Source: Pseudomonas antarctica (GTDB taxonomy: Bacteria; Pseudomonadota; Gammaproteobacteria; Pseudomonadales; Pseudomonadaceae). From it: a DNA stretch of 63,214 nt. Position 1 is the first letter of the stretch. Each line of letters starts with the position of its first letter. A model generated the notes under the pieces. That model ran no database searches. It saw nothing but the letters and a program-made list of their open reading frames with translations, and was not told the origin of the DNA. Shown here one piece after another: positions 54,063-62,624 of this stretch. The stretch is taken from assembly GCF_900624995.1 (NCBI RefSeq), contig NZ_UYXQ01000024.1, positions 1 to 63,214 of the forward strand, in the 5' to 3' direction. Made by a program: the position numbers and the translations under genes.

Positions 54063-55190
54063 TCAGCGACGCTCGATTGGCACGAACTTGCGCTGCTCAA
54101 CGCCGATGTATTCGGCGCTTGGACGGATGATGCGGTTGTTGGCGCGCTGTTCGAACACATGCGCGGCCCAGCCAGTGAGGCGCGAACACACGAAGATCGG
54201 CGTGAACAGCTTGGTCGGTATGCCCATGAAGTGGTAAGCCGAGGCATGGTAGAAGTCGGCGTTGGGGAACAACTTCTTCTGCTCCCACAGGGTCTTGTCG
54301 ATGGCTTCAGAGACCGGGAACAACACTTTGTCGCCCACTTCGTCAGCGAGTTTTTTCGACCAGCCCTTGATCACTTCATTACGCGGGTCGCTGTCTTTGT
54401 AGATCGCGTGGCCAAAGCCCATGATCTTGTCTTTGCGCGCCAGCATGCCAAGGGTGCCTTCAACGGCTTCTTCGGCCGAGCCGAAACGCTCGATCATTTC
54501 CATCGCCGCTTCGTTGGCGCCGCCATGCAGCGGGCCGCGCAGGGAGCCGATGGCGGCGGTGACGCACGAATACAGATCGGACAAGGTCGAGGCACATACG
54601 CGGGCGGTGAAGGTCGACGCGTTGAATTCGTGCTCGGCGTAGAGGATCAGCGACACGTTCATGACTTTCTCATGCAGCGCGCTCGGCTGCTTGCCGTGCA
54701 GCAGGTGCAGGAAGTGGCCGCCGATGCTCGGCTCGTCGGTGACGCAGTCGATGCGCTTACCGTCATGACTGAAGCGGTACCAGTAGCACATGATCGCCGG
54801 GAAGGCGGCGAGCAGGCGGTCGGTGACATCGCGTTGCACGCTGAAGTCTTTCTCGGGCTCGATATTGCCCAGAAACGAGCAACCGGTGCGCATCACGTCC
54901 ATCGGGTGGGCGTCGGCGGGGATGCGCTCCAGAACTTCTTTCAAGGCCTGGGGCAGATCGCGCAGCGTGCTCAGTTTTTTGCTGTAGGCGGCCAGTTCGG
55001 CTTTGGTCGGCAGCTCGCCGTAGAGCAGCAGGTAAGCGACTTCTTCAAATTGCGCGTCGGCGGCGAGTTCACGCACGTCGTAACCGCGATAGGTGAGGCC
55101 GGCACCGGCCTGGCCTACGGTGGACAGTGCGGTCTGCCCGGCTACCTGGCCACGCAGGCCGGCGCCACTGAGTACTTTTGCTTCAGCCAT
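54063..55190 (-). CDS. prpC: 2-methylcitrate synthase
   Basis: A 375-residue citrate-synthase-family enzyme condensing propionyl-CoA with oxaloacetate. Catalytic residues are visible in AEHEFNASTFTARV, GPLHGGANEAAM and MGFGHAIYKDSDPR. It is short like PrpC rather than GltA (about 430). The ATG at 55190 is clear. prpB lies 43 bp upstream. Confidence 0.96.
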   Translation of the reverse strand: MAEAKVLSGAGLRGQVAGQTALSTVGQAGAGLTYRGYDVRELAADAQFEEVAYLLLYGELPTKAELAAYSKKLSTLRDLPQALKEVLERIPADAHPMDVMRTGCSFLGNIEPEKDFSVQRDVTDRLLAAFPAIMCYWYRFSHDGKRIDCVTDEPSIGGHFLHLLHGKQPSALHEKVMNVSLILYAEHEFNASTFTARVCASTLSDLYSCVTAAIGSLRGPLHGGANEAAMEMIERFGSAEEAVEGTLGMLARKDKIMGFGHAIYKDSDPRNEVIKGWSKKLADEVGDKVLFPVSEAIDKTLWEQKKLFPNADFYHASAYHFMGIPTKLFTPIFVCSRLTGWAAHVFEQRANNRIIRPSAEYIGVEQRKFVPIERR

Positions 55191-55232
55191 GGTTGTTCTC
55201 CAATTTTGTAGTTATTCAGGGAGGCGCGTTCG

Positions 55233-56126
55233 TTACTTTTTCGCAGCAAACAGCGCATCGAGCTTCTGCTCGAAGGTGTGGTAGTCGATGCGATCGTAAA
55301 GCTCCATGCGGGTTTGCATGGTGTCGATCACGTTCTGCTGGGTGCCGTCGCGACGGATCGCGGTGTAGACGTTCTCGGCAGCCTTGTTCATGGCACGAAA
55401 GGCCGAGAGCGGGTACAGCACGATGGAAACATCGGCAGATTTCAACTGTTCGGTGGTGTACAGCGGGGTCGCGCCGAACTCGGTAATGTTAGCCAGGATC
55501 GGCGCTTTCACGCGGGAGGCGAACAGCTTGTACATCTCAAGCTCAGTGATGGCTTCCGGAAAGACCATGTCGGCACCGGCTTCGATGCAGGCGGCAGCGC
55601 GTTCCAGGGCGGACTCCAACCCTTCGACGGCGAGCGCATCGGTACGCGCCATGATCACGAAGCTGTCATCGGTGCGCGCGTCCACGGCGGCCTTGATGCG
55701 GTCGACCATTTCCTGCTGGGACACAATTTCTTTGTTCGGGCGATGACCGCAGCGCTTGGCGCCGACCTGATCTTCGATGTGGATAGCGGCGGCGCCGAAC
55801 TTGATCATCGACTTGACCGTGCGTGCCACGTTAAAGGCCGAGGAGCCGAAGCCGGTGTCCACGTCTACCAGCAGCGGCAGGTCGCACACGTCAGTGATGC
55901 GGCGCACGTCGGTCAGCACGTCATCCAGGCCGGTGATGCCCAAATCCGGCACACCGAGGGAACCGGCAGCGACACCGCCACCCGAGAGGTAGATGGCCTT
56001 GAAACCGGCGCGTTTGGCCAGCAGCGCGTGGTTGGCGTTGATTGCGCCCACCACTTGCAGTGGCTGTTCGCTGGCGACTGCATCACGGAACCGCTGGCCT
56101 GGAGTGGTTTTATTGTTGGAACTCAT
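55233..56126 (-). CDS. prpB: 2-methylisocitrate lyase
   Basis: A 297-residue isocitrate-lyase-superfamily enzyme splitting 2-methylisocitrate to pyruvate and succinate. The active-site motif KRCGH is at 124-128, and VDVDTGFG and IEDQVGAKR carry the metal-binding acids. Its ATG overlaps the stop of the GntR regulator by four bases, so regulator and enzyme are translationally coupled. Confidence 0.96.
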   Translation of the reverse strand: MSSNNKTTPGQRFRDAVASEQPLQVVGAINANHALLAKRAGFKAIYLSGGGVAAGSLGVPDLGITGLDDVLTDVRRITDVCDLPLLVDVDTGFGSSAFNVARTVKSMIKFGAAAIHIEDQVGAKRCGHRPNKEIVSQQEMVDRIKAAVDARTDDSFVIMARTDALAVEGLESALERAAACIEAGADMVFPEAITELEMYKLFASRVKAPILANITEFGATPLYTTEQLKSADVSIVLYPLSAFRAMNKAAENVYTAIRRDGTQQNVIDTMQTRMELYDRIDYHTFEQKLDALFAAKK

Positions 56127-56845
56127 GACTCACCTCGCTGAGTGGCTGTCTGGGGGGCGCCGTCGGGGAAGTGACGGGCAATGTTGCGTTTGGAAGCGCC
56201 GATATGGCGGCGCATCAACAATTCGGCCAGTTCACCGTCGCGATCGGCAATCGCGTCAAGAATGCGGTGATGCTCGGCAAAAGCCTGGCGTGGACGATTG
56301 GGGGTGGCGGAGAACTGGATACGGTACATGCGCACCAATTGGTACAGCTCGCCGCAGAGCATTTGGGTGAGGGTGCGGTTGCCGGCGCCTTGAATTATCC
56401 GGTAATGAAAATCGAAGTCGCCTTCCTGCTGGTAGTAGCCGACGCCAGCCTGGAACGCTTCGTCGCGCTCATGGGTGTGCAGCACTTGGCGCAGCTCTTC
56501 GATTTGCGCGTCGGTCATGCGCTCGGCGGCCAGGCGGCAGGCCATGCCTTCCAGGGATTCGCGAATTTCGTAGAGTTCGATCAGCTCGGCGTGGCTCAAG
56601 GACACCACTCGTGCGCCAACGTGAGGCACGCGCACCAGCAGGCGCTGACCCTCCAGTCGGTGGATCGCTTCGCGCAATGGGCCACGGCTGATGCCGTAGG
56701 TGCGCGCCAATTCCGGCTCGGAAATCTTGCTGCCGGGGGCGATTTCCCCCTTAACGATGGCGGCCTGGATACGCCGGAAGACGTTCTCCGACATTGTCTG
56801 GGAATCGTCTGACAGCGCCACGGAGATTTCCGTTTGATCGAGCAT
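56123..56845 (-). CDS. GntR-family (FCD) regulator of the prp operon
   Basis: A 240-residue regulator with winged helix (about 20-85: [25 protein letters not shown]) and FCD ligand domain with [19 protein letters not shown] and [10 protein letters not shown] metal/ligand histidines. It is the first gene of the operon and very likely its propionate- or methylcitrate-responsive repressor. ATG 56845 is chosen; two TTGT-CG-ACAA-type boxes lie just upstream, one abutting the start codon, pointing to autorepression. Confidence 0.9.
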   Translation of the reverse strand: MLDQTEISVALSDDSQTMSENVFRRIQAAIVKGEIAPGSKISEPELARTYGISRGPLREAIHRLEGQRLLVRVPHVGARVVSLSHAELIELYEIRESLEGMACRLAAERMTDAQIEELRQVLHTHERDEAFQAGVGYYQQEGDFDFHYRIIQGAGNRTLTQMLCGELYQLVRMYRIQFSATPNRPRQAFAEHHRILDAIADRDGELAELLMRRHIGASKRNIARHFPDGAPQTATQRGES

Positions 56846-56857
56846 ATTGTCGACACC
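56846..56857. promoter_or_regulatory. Candidate GntR operator overlapping the regulator's ribosome site
   Basis: ATTGTCGACACC, ten of twelve bases identical to the perfect box at 56919, directly before the start codon. A bound repressor would also cover the ribosome-binding region. Confidence 0.5.
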
Positions 56858-56918
56858 TTTAAAAGCAATGCCGCAAAAACTAGCCAATCAGCCTGTAATA
56901 GTCAAAGAATAAAACAAT

Positions 56919-56930
56919 ATTGTCGACAAT
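56919..56930. promoter_or_regulatory. Perfect palindromic GntR operator of prp
   Basis: ATTGTCGACAAT is a perfect 12-bp palindrome in the divergent prp/rloA intergenic region, 74 bp upstream of the regulator ATG. TTGT-N2-ACAA is a typical FadR-subfamily operator core. Confidence 0.65.
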
Positions 56931-57117
56931 CGTCTAATAACCTCGCCTGCGCTTTATCGGAGCATGGCCGCCTGCCAGCGCTGGCGCCAAAAAAGCATCA
57001 TGTTAGAATGCCCACCGCTTTTGCCTGACATCATTTGATGAAACGGCGCACGAGGGAGCTTGCGCAGCAATGCCAGTCGCCTTGAATTAAACATCGCACT
57101 GCACCGCCTCAGGATCT

Positions 57118-57654
57118 ATGAGACTCAAGCCCTTCCTTTTACTGTGTTGCCTAGTATGCATACCGAGCCTTGGCGTCGCCGCCGAGAAGACCGTGTATGG
57201 CCTGAATGAATACGCGAAACTTGCCGGCATTGACCTGGAAGTGGCGGCCAAACTCGACACCGGCGCCAAAACCGCCTCCTTGAGTGCCCGCGATATCAAG
57301 CGCTTCAAGCGTAACGGTGAATCCTGGGTACGCTTTTACCTGGCCATCGACACCGCCCATTCCCACCCCATCGAACGCCCACTGGCCCGCGTCAGCAAGA
57401 TCAAGCGCCGCGCCGGTGACTACGACCCCGATGAGGACAAGAACTACACTGCCCGACCAGTGATTGCGCTGGATATCTGCATGGGCAGCGCTTTACGCAG
57501 CATCGAAGTGAACTTGACTGACCGCAGCGCATTCCAATACCCGCTGCTGATCGGCTCCGAAGCCTTGAAACGCTTTGATGCGCTGGTCGACCCCAGTCTT
57601 AAATACGCAGCGGGCAAACCTGCCTGCGCCGCTGACGCTCATACCGCCGAGTAA
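57118..57654 (+). CDS. rloA: Retropepsin-like aspartic peptidase (RloA-type, formerly DUF785)
   Basis: A 178-residue exported protein with a signal peptide (about 1-22) and a retropepsin-like domain whose catalytic motif is D47-T48-G49 in KLDTGAKTASL. It was once annotated as an ATP-dependent zinc protease, but no zinc motif is visible. Two genes follow closely (5 bp gap, then 1 bp overlap), forming a triad with an inactive transglutaminase membrane protein and an ATP-grasp ligase. The symbol follows recent Pseudomonas annotation from memory. Confidence 0.85.
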   Translation: MRLKPFLLLCCLVCIPSLGVAAEKTVYGLNEYAKLAGIDLEVAAKLDTGAKTASLSARDIKRFKRNGESWVRFYLAIDTAHSHPIERPLARVSKIKRRAGDYDPDEDKNYTARPVIALDICMGSALRSIEVNLTDRSAFQYPLLIGSEALKRFDALVDPSLKYAAGKPACAADAHTAE

Positions 57655-57659
57655 ACCGA

Positions 57660-59192
57660 ATGCGCTCTCTGACCCTGCACCTGAAAATCCTGATCACCCT
57701 CCTGGTGGTGTTGGGCATTTCGGTCACCGCCTACCAGATTTTCGTGCAGGGAATTCCTGTCACCGAGGACGCCACCGACGACCTGTGGAACATCGACGCG
57801 AAAGTCGAGTTCGTCGCCAACCCCAAGGACCCCGTGAAGATCTCGATGTTCGTGCCGCCCCTGAGCCGCGACTTCGTCAGTCTCAACGAAAGTTTCATCT
57901 CGAATAACTACGGCGTAAGCGTCAACCGCACCGACGGCAACCGCAAGGTCACCTGGTCGGCACGCCGTGCCAAGGGCAACCAGACGCTGTATTACCGCTT
58001 GGTGCTGACCAAGCGTTACAGCGGCGAAAAGGTCAAGGTCAAAGGCCCGACCTTCCGCGACAGCATTGCCGTGGAAGGCCCGGAAAAAATCGCCGCCGAA
58101 GCGTTGCTGGCGCCGATCCGCCAGCACTCGGCCGACGTCGAAACCTTTATTACCGAAGCGATCAAACGCACCAACAACCTCAACGACGACAATGTGAAGC
58201 TGCTGCTGGCGGGCGACCCGTCGACCCCGCACAAGGCCAAAATCGTCGAGTTGCTGCTGTCCATCGCCCACGTACCGGTGGAAAAAGTCCACACCATCCG
58301 CCTGGTGGCCGACCAACCTCAAACCCCGGAACTGTGGTTGCGCAGCTTCAATGGCAATGACTGGTTGTACTTCAACCCGGAAACCGGTGAACAGGGCCTG
58401 CCGGCTGACCGCCTGCAGTGGTGGACCGGCGATGAAAACCTGATCACCGTCGATGGCGGCAAGAAGGCCATGGTGACGTTCAGCCTGAACAACAGCGAAA
58501 TGAACGCGATTCGCCTGGCCAAGCTGACCGACGAAAACACCGATGCCAACTTCCTCGAATACTCGCTGTACGGCCTGCCGCTGCAAACCCAGCAGACCTT
58601 CATGATCATGGTGATGATCCCAATTGGCGTGCTGGTGATCCTGATCCTGCGCAACCTGATCGGCCTGCAGACCCTCGGCACCTTTACCCCGGTGCTGATC
58701 GCCCTGACATTTCGCGAGACGCAACTGGGCTTCGGCATTGTGCTGTTCACCATTATTACGGCGCTGGGCTTATCGCTCAGGTCGTACCTGGAACACTTGA
58801 AATTGCAGATGTTGCCAAGGCTGTCGGTGGTGCTGACCTTCGTGGTGGTGCTGATTGCGGCCATCAGCCTGTTCAGCCACAAGTTGGGCCTTGAGCGTGG
58901 GCTGTCGGTGGCGCTGTTCCCGATGGTGATTTTGACCATGACCATCGAACGCCTGTCGATCACCTGGGAAGAACGCGGCGCCAACCATGCGCTGAAAGTG
59001 GCGATTGGTACGCTGTTCGCCGCCTCGCTGGCGCACATCATCATGAGCGTGCCGGAACTGATCTACTTTGTATTCACCTTCCCGGCGATCCTGTTGATCC
59101 TGGTGGGCTTCATGCTGGCCATGGGCCGTTATCGCGGCTACCGCCTGACCGAGCTGGTGCGTTTCAAGGCCTTCCTCAAGGCTGACTCGTAA
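57660..59192 (+). CDS. rloB: Inactive transglutaminase / 7TM membrane protein (RloB-type)
   Basis: A 510-residue membrane protein. One N-terminal TM helix (about 8-28), a periplasmic region containing a degenerate transglutaminase-like domain (about 30-300), then about seven TM helices (from about residue 318: MIMVMIPIGVLVILILRNLI). The catalytic Cys-His-Asp set of transglutaminases is not evident. It probably provides the membrane platform for the flanking peptidase and ATP-grasp ligase. Biochemical role unknown. Confidence 0.85.
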   Translation: MRSLTLHLKILITLLVVLGISVTAYQIFVQGIPVTEDATDDLWNIDAKVEFVANPKDPVKISMFVPPLSRDFVSLNESFISNNYGVSVNRTDGNRKVTWSARRAKGNQTLYYRLVLTKRYSGEKVKVKGPTFRDSIAVEGPEKIAAEALLAPIRQHSADVETFITEAIKRTNNLNDDNVKLLLAGDPSTPHKAKIVELLLSIAHVPVEKVHTIRLVADQPQTPELWLRSFNGNDWLYFNPETGEQGLPADRLQWWTGDENLITVDGGKKAMVTFSLNNSEMNAIRLAKLTDENTDANFLEYSLYGLPLQTQQTFMIMVMIPIGVLVILILRNLIGLQTLGTFTPVLIALTFRETQLGFGIVLFTIITALGLSLRSYLEHLKLQMLPRLSVVLTFVVVLIAAISLFSHKLGLERGLSVALFPMVILTMTIERLSITWEERGANHALKVAIGTLFAASLAHIIMSVPELIYFVFTFPAILLILVGFMLAMGRYRGYRLTELVRFKAFLKADS

Positions 59193-60178
59193 TGTTCGGC
59201 TTCTGGAAGACCTGGAAGGCCCTCGAAGCGCGGGGGATCATGGGCATCAACCGGCGTAACGCCGACTACGTACTCAAGTACAACAAGCGCAGCCTGTACC
59301 CGATTGTGGATGACAAGATCATCACCAAGGAGCGCGCGATAGCGGCCGGTATTCACGTGCCACAGATGTACGGAATCATTTCCACCGAAAAAGAAATCGA
59401 CAAGCTCGATGAGATCATCGGTGGGCGTAGCGACTTCGTGATCAAGCCGGCCCAAGGTGCCGGCGGCGATGGCATCCTGGTGGTGGCTGACCGTTTTGAG
59501 GGGCGCTATCGCACGGTGTCCGGCAAGATCATCAGCCATGAAGAAATCGAGCACCAGATTTCCAGCATCCTCACCGGCCTGTATTCCCTGGGCGGCCACC
59601 GCGACCGCGCGCTGATCGAATACCGCGTGGTACCCGACCAGATCTTCAAGAGCATCAGCTACGAAGGCGTGCCGGATATCCGCATCATTGTGCTGATGGG
59701 CTACCCGGTGATGGCCATGCTGCGCTTGCCGACGCGCCAGTCCGGCGGCAAGGCCAACCTGCACCAGGGCGCGATTGGCGTGGGAGTCGACCTGGCCACC
59801 GGCCTGACATTGCGCGGCACCTGGCTGAACAACATCATCACCAAACACCCCGACACCACCAACGCCGTGGATGGCGTGCAACTGCCCAACTGGGACGGTT
59901 TCATGACACTTGCGGCCAGTTGTTATGAGCTGTGCGGGCTGGGTTACATCGGTGTGGACATGGTGCTGGACCAAGAAAAAGGCCCGCTGATTCTCGAGCT
60001 GAATGCGCGGCCGGGGCTGAATATCCAAATCGCCAACGACTGCGGCCTGACCCTGCGCACCCACGCCGTGGAAGCGCGCCTGGAAGAGCTGAAAGCCGCC
60101 GGCGTGACGGAAACCCCGCAAGAGCGCGTGAAGTTTGTGCAGGAAATGTTTGGGCATATACCCCAGGTCGAAGGCTGA
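59192..60178 (+). CDS. rloC: ATP-grasp alpha-L-glutamate ligase-like protein (RloC-type)
   Basis: A 328-residue cytoplasmic ATP-grasp enzyme (sugar-transferase/RimK-like subgroup). ATP-binding segments FVIKPAQGAGGDGILVV and the metal-binding GPLILELNARPGL are visible. By fold it would form an amide bond using ATP; substrates are unknown. Its ATG overlaps the rloB stop (TAATG). Confidence 0.87.
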   Translation: MFGFWKTWKALEARGIMGINRRNADYVLKYNKRSLYPIVDDKIITKERAIAAGIHVPQMYGIISTEKEIDKLDEIIGGRSDFVIKPAQGAGGDGILVVADRFEGRYRTVSGKIISHEEIEHQISSILTGLYSLGGHRDRALIEYRVVPDQIFKSISYEGVPDIRIIVLMGYPVMAMLRLPTRQSGGKANLHQGAIGVGVDLATGLTLRGTWLNNIITKHPDTTNAVDGVQLPNWDGFMTLAASCYELCGLGYIGVDMVLDQEKGPLILELNARPGLNIQIANDCGLTLRTHAVEARLEELKAAGVTETPQERVKFVQEMFGHIPQVEG

Positions 60179-60277
60179 TCCGGGCTTCAATCTGTCTATA
60201 GCCGACATCCCCTCTAGGACCAAATCCTACGGGGGACTACAATCGCCTCCCCACGCCAATCGCTGATCCGCCCCGCA

Positions 60278-61621
60278 ATGTCGACCTGCTCCGTACACTC
60301 GCTGCCCTACCGGGCCAACCCCGCCGAATACTTTGCGACGATTCGCCATGCCCCCGGTGCGGTGCTGCTCGACAGCGGGCGCCCGGCTGCCGAACGCGGG
60401 CGCTATGACGTGCTCAGCGCCTGGCCACAAGCAACCTTGACCGTAAGGCCTGACGAAAGCGGCAGTGATTTCCTGCAACGCTTGCGCGATAACCTGACGC
60501 AGCTGGGTGAAGCGGCAATGCCGGCAGGTGTGGAACTGCCGTTTGCCGGCGGCTTGATCGGCTATCTGAGCTACGACTTCGGCCGGCACCTCGAACAGAT
60601 GCCACACTTGGCGGTGGATGACCTGCACCTGCCGGATGCACGCTTCGGGCTGTATGCGTGGGCGCTGATCAGCGATCACCAGGCACAGACCAGTCAGTTG
60701 GTCTTCCACCCGGCGCAGGCCGACAGCGAGCGACAACGGCTGATCGACCTGTTCAGCCAGCCTGCCCCACAAACATCAGCCACCTTCAAGCTCCACGGCC
60801 CGATGGCGCCCGACCTCACAGCCGAGGCTTATCGCCAGGCCATCGTGCGCATTCAGGACTATATCCAGGCGGGCGACTGCTATCAGGTCAACTTCGCGCA
60901 GCGCTTCCGGGCGCCGTGCATCGGCGACCCATGGGTGGCTTACTGCGCTCTGCGTGAAGCCTGTCCTACACCTTTCTCAGGTTTTCAAAGCCTGCCGGAT
61001 CACGGCGCGGTATTGAGCCTGTCGCCGGAGCGCTTCGTCAGGGTCAGCGAACGCCACGTCGAAACCCGCCCGATCAAAGGCACCCGCCCGCGGGGTTTGA
61101 CCGCCGAAGAGGATGCAGCTCACGCCGCCGAACTGCTGGCCAGCCCCAAGGATCGCGCCGAAAACCTGATGATCGTCGACCTGCTGCGCAACGACCTCGG
61201 CCGCACCTGCCGCACCGGCTCGGTCAAAGTGCCGGAGTTGTTCAGCCTGGAAAGCTACCCCAACGTGCACCACCTGGTGAGCAGCGTCACCGGCACCTTG
61301 GCCGATGACAAAGACGCCCTCGACCTGATCGCCGGCAGCTTCCCCGGCGGCTCGATCACCGGCGCGCCGAAGATCCGCGCGATGCAGATCATTGACGAGC
61401 TGGAGCCGACGCGACGCGGCTTGTACTGCGGCTCGCTGGTGTACCTGGACGTACGCGGCGAGATGGACAGCTCCATCGCGATTCGCAGTTTGTTGGTCAA
61501 GGATGGGCAGGTGTGCTGCTGGGGCGGCGGCGGGATCGTAGCGGACTCGCAGTGGGAGGCGGAGTATCAGGAGTCGCTGACCAAGGTGCGAGTTTTGTTA
61601 CACACGTTGGAAAGCCTGTAG
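60278..61621 (+). CDS. pabB: Aminodeoxychorismate synthase component I
   Basis: A 447-residue chorismate-utilising enzyme for p-aminobenzoate and folate. PIKGTRPRG has the Lys (K267) that distinguishes PabB from anthranilate synthase TrpE (Ala there). GGSITGAPKIRAMQIIDELE and GGGIVADSQWEAEYQE are intact. The upstream 100 bp contain a hairpin (60209-60234) without a T-run. Confidence 0.94.
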   Translation: MSTCSVHSLPYRANPAEYFATIRHAPGAVLLDSGRPAAERGRYDVLSAWPQATLTVRPDESGSDFLQRLRDNLTQLGEAAMPAGVELPFAGGLIGYLSYDFGRHLEQMPHLAVDDLHLPDARFGLYAWALISDHQAQTSQLVFHPAQADSERQRLIDLFSQPAPQTSATFKLHGPMAPDLTAEAYRQAIVRIQDYIQAGDCYQVNFAQRFRAPCIGDPWVAYCALREACPTPFSGFQSLPDHGAVLSLSPERFVRVSERHVETRPIKGTRPRGLTAEEDAAHAAELLASPKDRAENLMIVDLLRNDLGRTCRTGSVKVPELFSLESYPNVHHLVSSVTGTLADDKDALDLIAGSFPGGSITGAPKIRAMQIIDELEPTRRGLYCGSLVYLDVRGEMDSSIAIRSLLVKDGQVCCWGGGGIVADSQWEAEYQESLTKVRVLLHTLESL

Positions 61622-61823
61622 CGCTCCGTATCTTCCTGGCGCTCGGACGCAGAGCCCCGTAGCCGAAAAAGCCTGAATCAGAATGGCCGTGGACGGCGTG
61701 TGAGTGGGAGGATAGCGTCCAGCCCCTACCGTCCACCCGCCGTTTGTGAAGGATCACATGAAGCGACTGTCTACTCGTCAGAAATTATTTCCGCGATTGC
61801 ATATCCACTCAAGCATATCTACT

Positions 61824-61842
61824 ATCTCCCGTATTGGGAGAT
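61824..61842 (+). promoter_or_regulatory. Candidate HigBA operator
   Basis: Inverted repeat ATCTCCC-N5-GGGAGAT whose right arm contains the GGGAG ribosome site of higB. HigA or the HigBA complex commonly binds palindromes here to autorepress the operon. Confidence 0.5.
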
Positions 61843-61849
61843 TGCAACG

Positions 61850-62152
61850 ATGCGGATAATCGCACTCTCTACCTTACGAATATTCTGGGAAAGCCATCCC
61901 GCGTATATCGAGGCCAAAACGCCGCTGGTGGAGCTGTATCGCCACATGGAGAAGACTATTTACGCCACGCCGCAGGCACTCAAAGATGAGCTTAGAACGG
62001 CGAGCATTCTCAAGGGCGGCAGGGTTGTTTTCAACGTGGGCGGCAACAAGTCCCGAGTGATCATGGCGATCGACTATCAACGACAGCTGGGTTTCATCCG
62101 TTTCGTAGGGACCCATGCGCAATACGACCAGATCAACGCGGAGACCGTGTGA
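61850..62152 (+). CDS. higB: HigB-type mRNA interferase toxin
   Basis: A 100-residue RelE-superfamily toxin of the HigB family, a ribosome-dependent mRNA-cleaving enzyme. Features are the N-terminal MRIIALSTLRIFWESHP, the KGGRVVFNVGGNKSR segment and C-terminal LGFIRFVGTHAQYD with the His/Tyr residues typical of the active site. The ATG at 61850 is chosen by family length. Its TGA overlaps the antitoxin ATG. Toxin-first order is characteristic of HigBA. Confidence 0.92.
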   Translation: MRIIALSTLRIFWESHPAYIEAKTPLVELYRHMEKTIYATPQALKDELRTASILKGGRVVFNVGGNKSRVIMAIDYQRQLGFIRFVGTHAQYDQINAETV

Positions 62153-62508
62153 TGAACATCAAACCTATTCATTCCCAGGAAGACCTGACTGCGGCGCTCG
62201 CACGCGTCGAGCAGCTATGGGGAGCGCAAGTCGGCTCGCCAGAGGGTGACGAGCTGGAAATCCTCGCCGTACTCATTGAGAAGTACGAGGCGGAACATTT
62301 TCCAATGCTGGCTTCGGACCCAGTGGAAGCGATTAAATTTCGCATGGAGCAGTTGGGCATGACTGCCCGCGACCTGGAGCCTTTTATCGGTACGAGCGGG
62401 CGAGTGTCCGAAGTGCTGAATCACAAGCGAAAGCTGAGCCTGGCGATGATCAAACGCCTGCATGAAGGTTTAAGTATTCCCTATGAGCGGTTGCTGGCCG
62501 GGATTTAG
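62152..62508 (+). CDS. higA: HigA-type antitoxin
   Basis: A 118-residue antitoxin with an N-terminal toxin-contact region and a C-terminal XRE helix-turn-helix (about 65-118: MTARDLEPFIGTSGRVSEVL, then KLSLAMIKRLHEGLSIP). It neutralises HigB and represses the operon. The ATG overlaps the toxin stop, coupling synthesis of the two proteins. Confidence 0.92.
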   Translation: MNIKPIHSQEDLTAALARVEQLWGAQVGSPEGDELEILAVLIEKYEAEHFPMLASDPVEAIKFRMEQLGMTARDLEPFIGTSGRVSEVLNHKRKLSLAMIKRLHEGLSIPYERLLAGI

Positions 62509-62524
62509 GCGCAGACTGAACCGG

Positions 62525-62604
62525 CTTCATCGCAGGCAAGCCAGCACCCACATTTTAAGGGTCACAAATCAAAATGTGGGAGCCGGGCTTGCACGCGATG
62601 AAGC
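62525..62604. repeat. REP pair of reversed polarity
   Basis: GGCTTCATCGC-AGGCAAGCC ... CCCACATTTT and, inverted, AAAATGTGGG ... GCACGCGATGAAGCC. The GTGGG ends face inward, the reverse of the two consensus REPINs in this window, where they face outward. Located between higA and convergent thrH. Confidence 0.7.
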
Positions 62605-62624
62605 CAACAGCATCAACCAATCAA

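Noticed and set aside
60209..60234. Hairpin CCCC-TC-TAGGA / TCCTA-C-GGGG between rloC and pabB
   Set aside because: No T-run follows, so it cannot be called a terminator; it may be part of the pabB promoter or chance.
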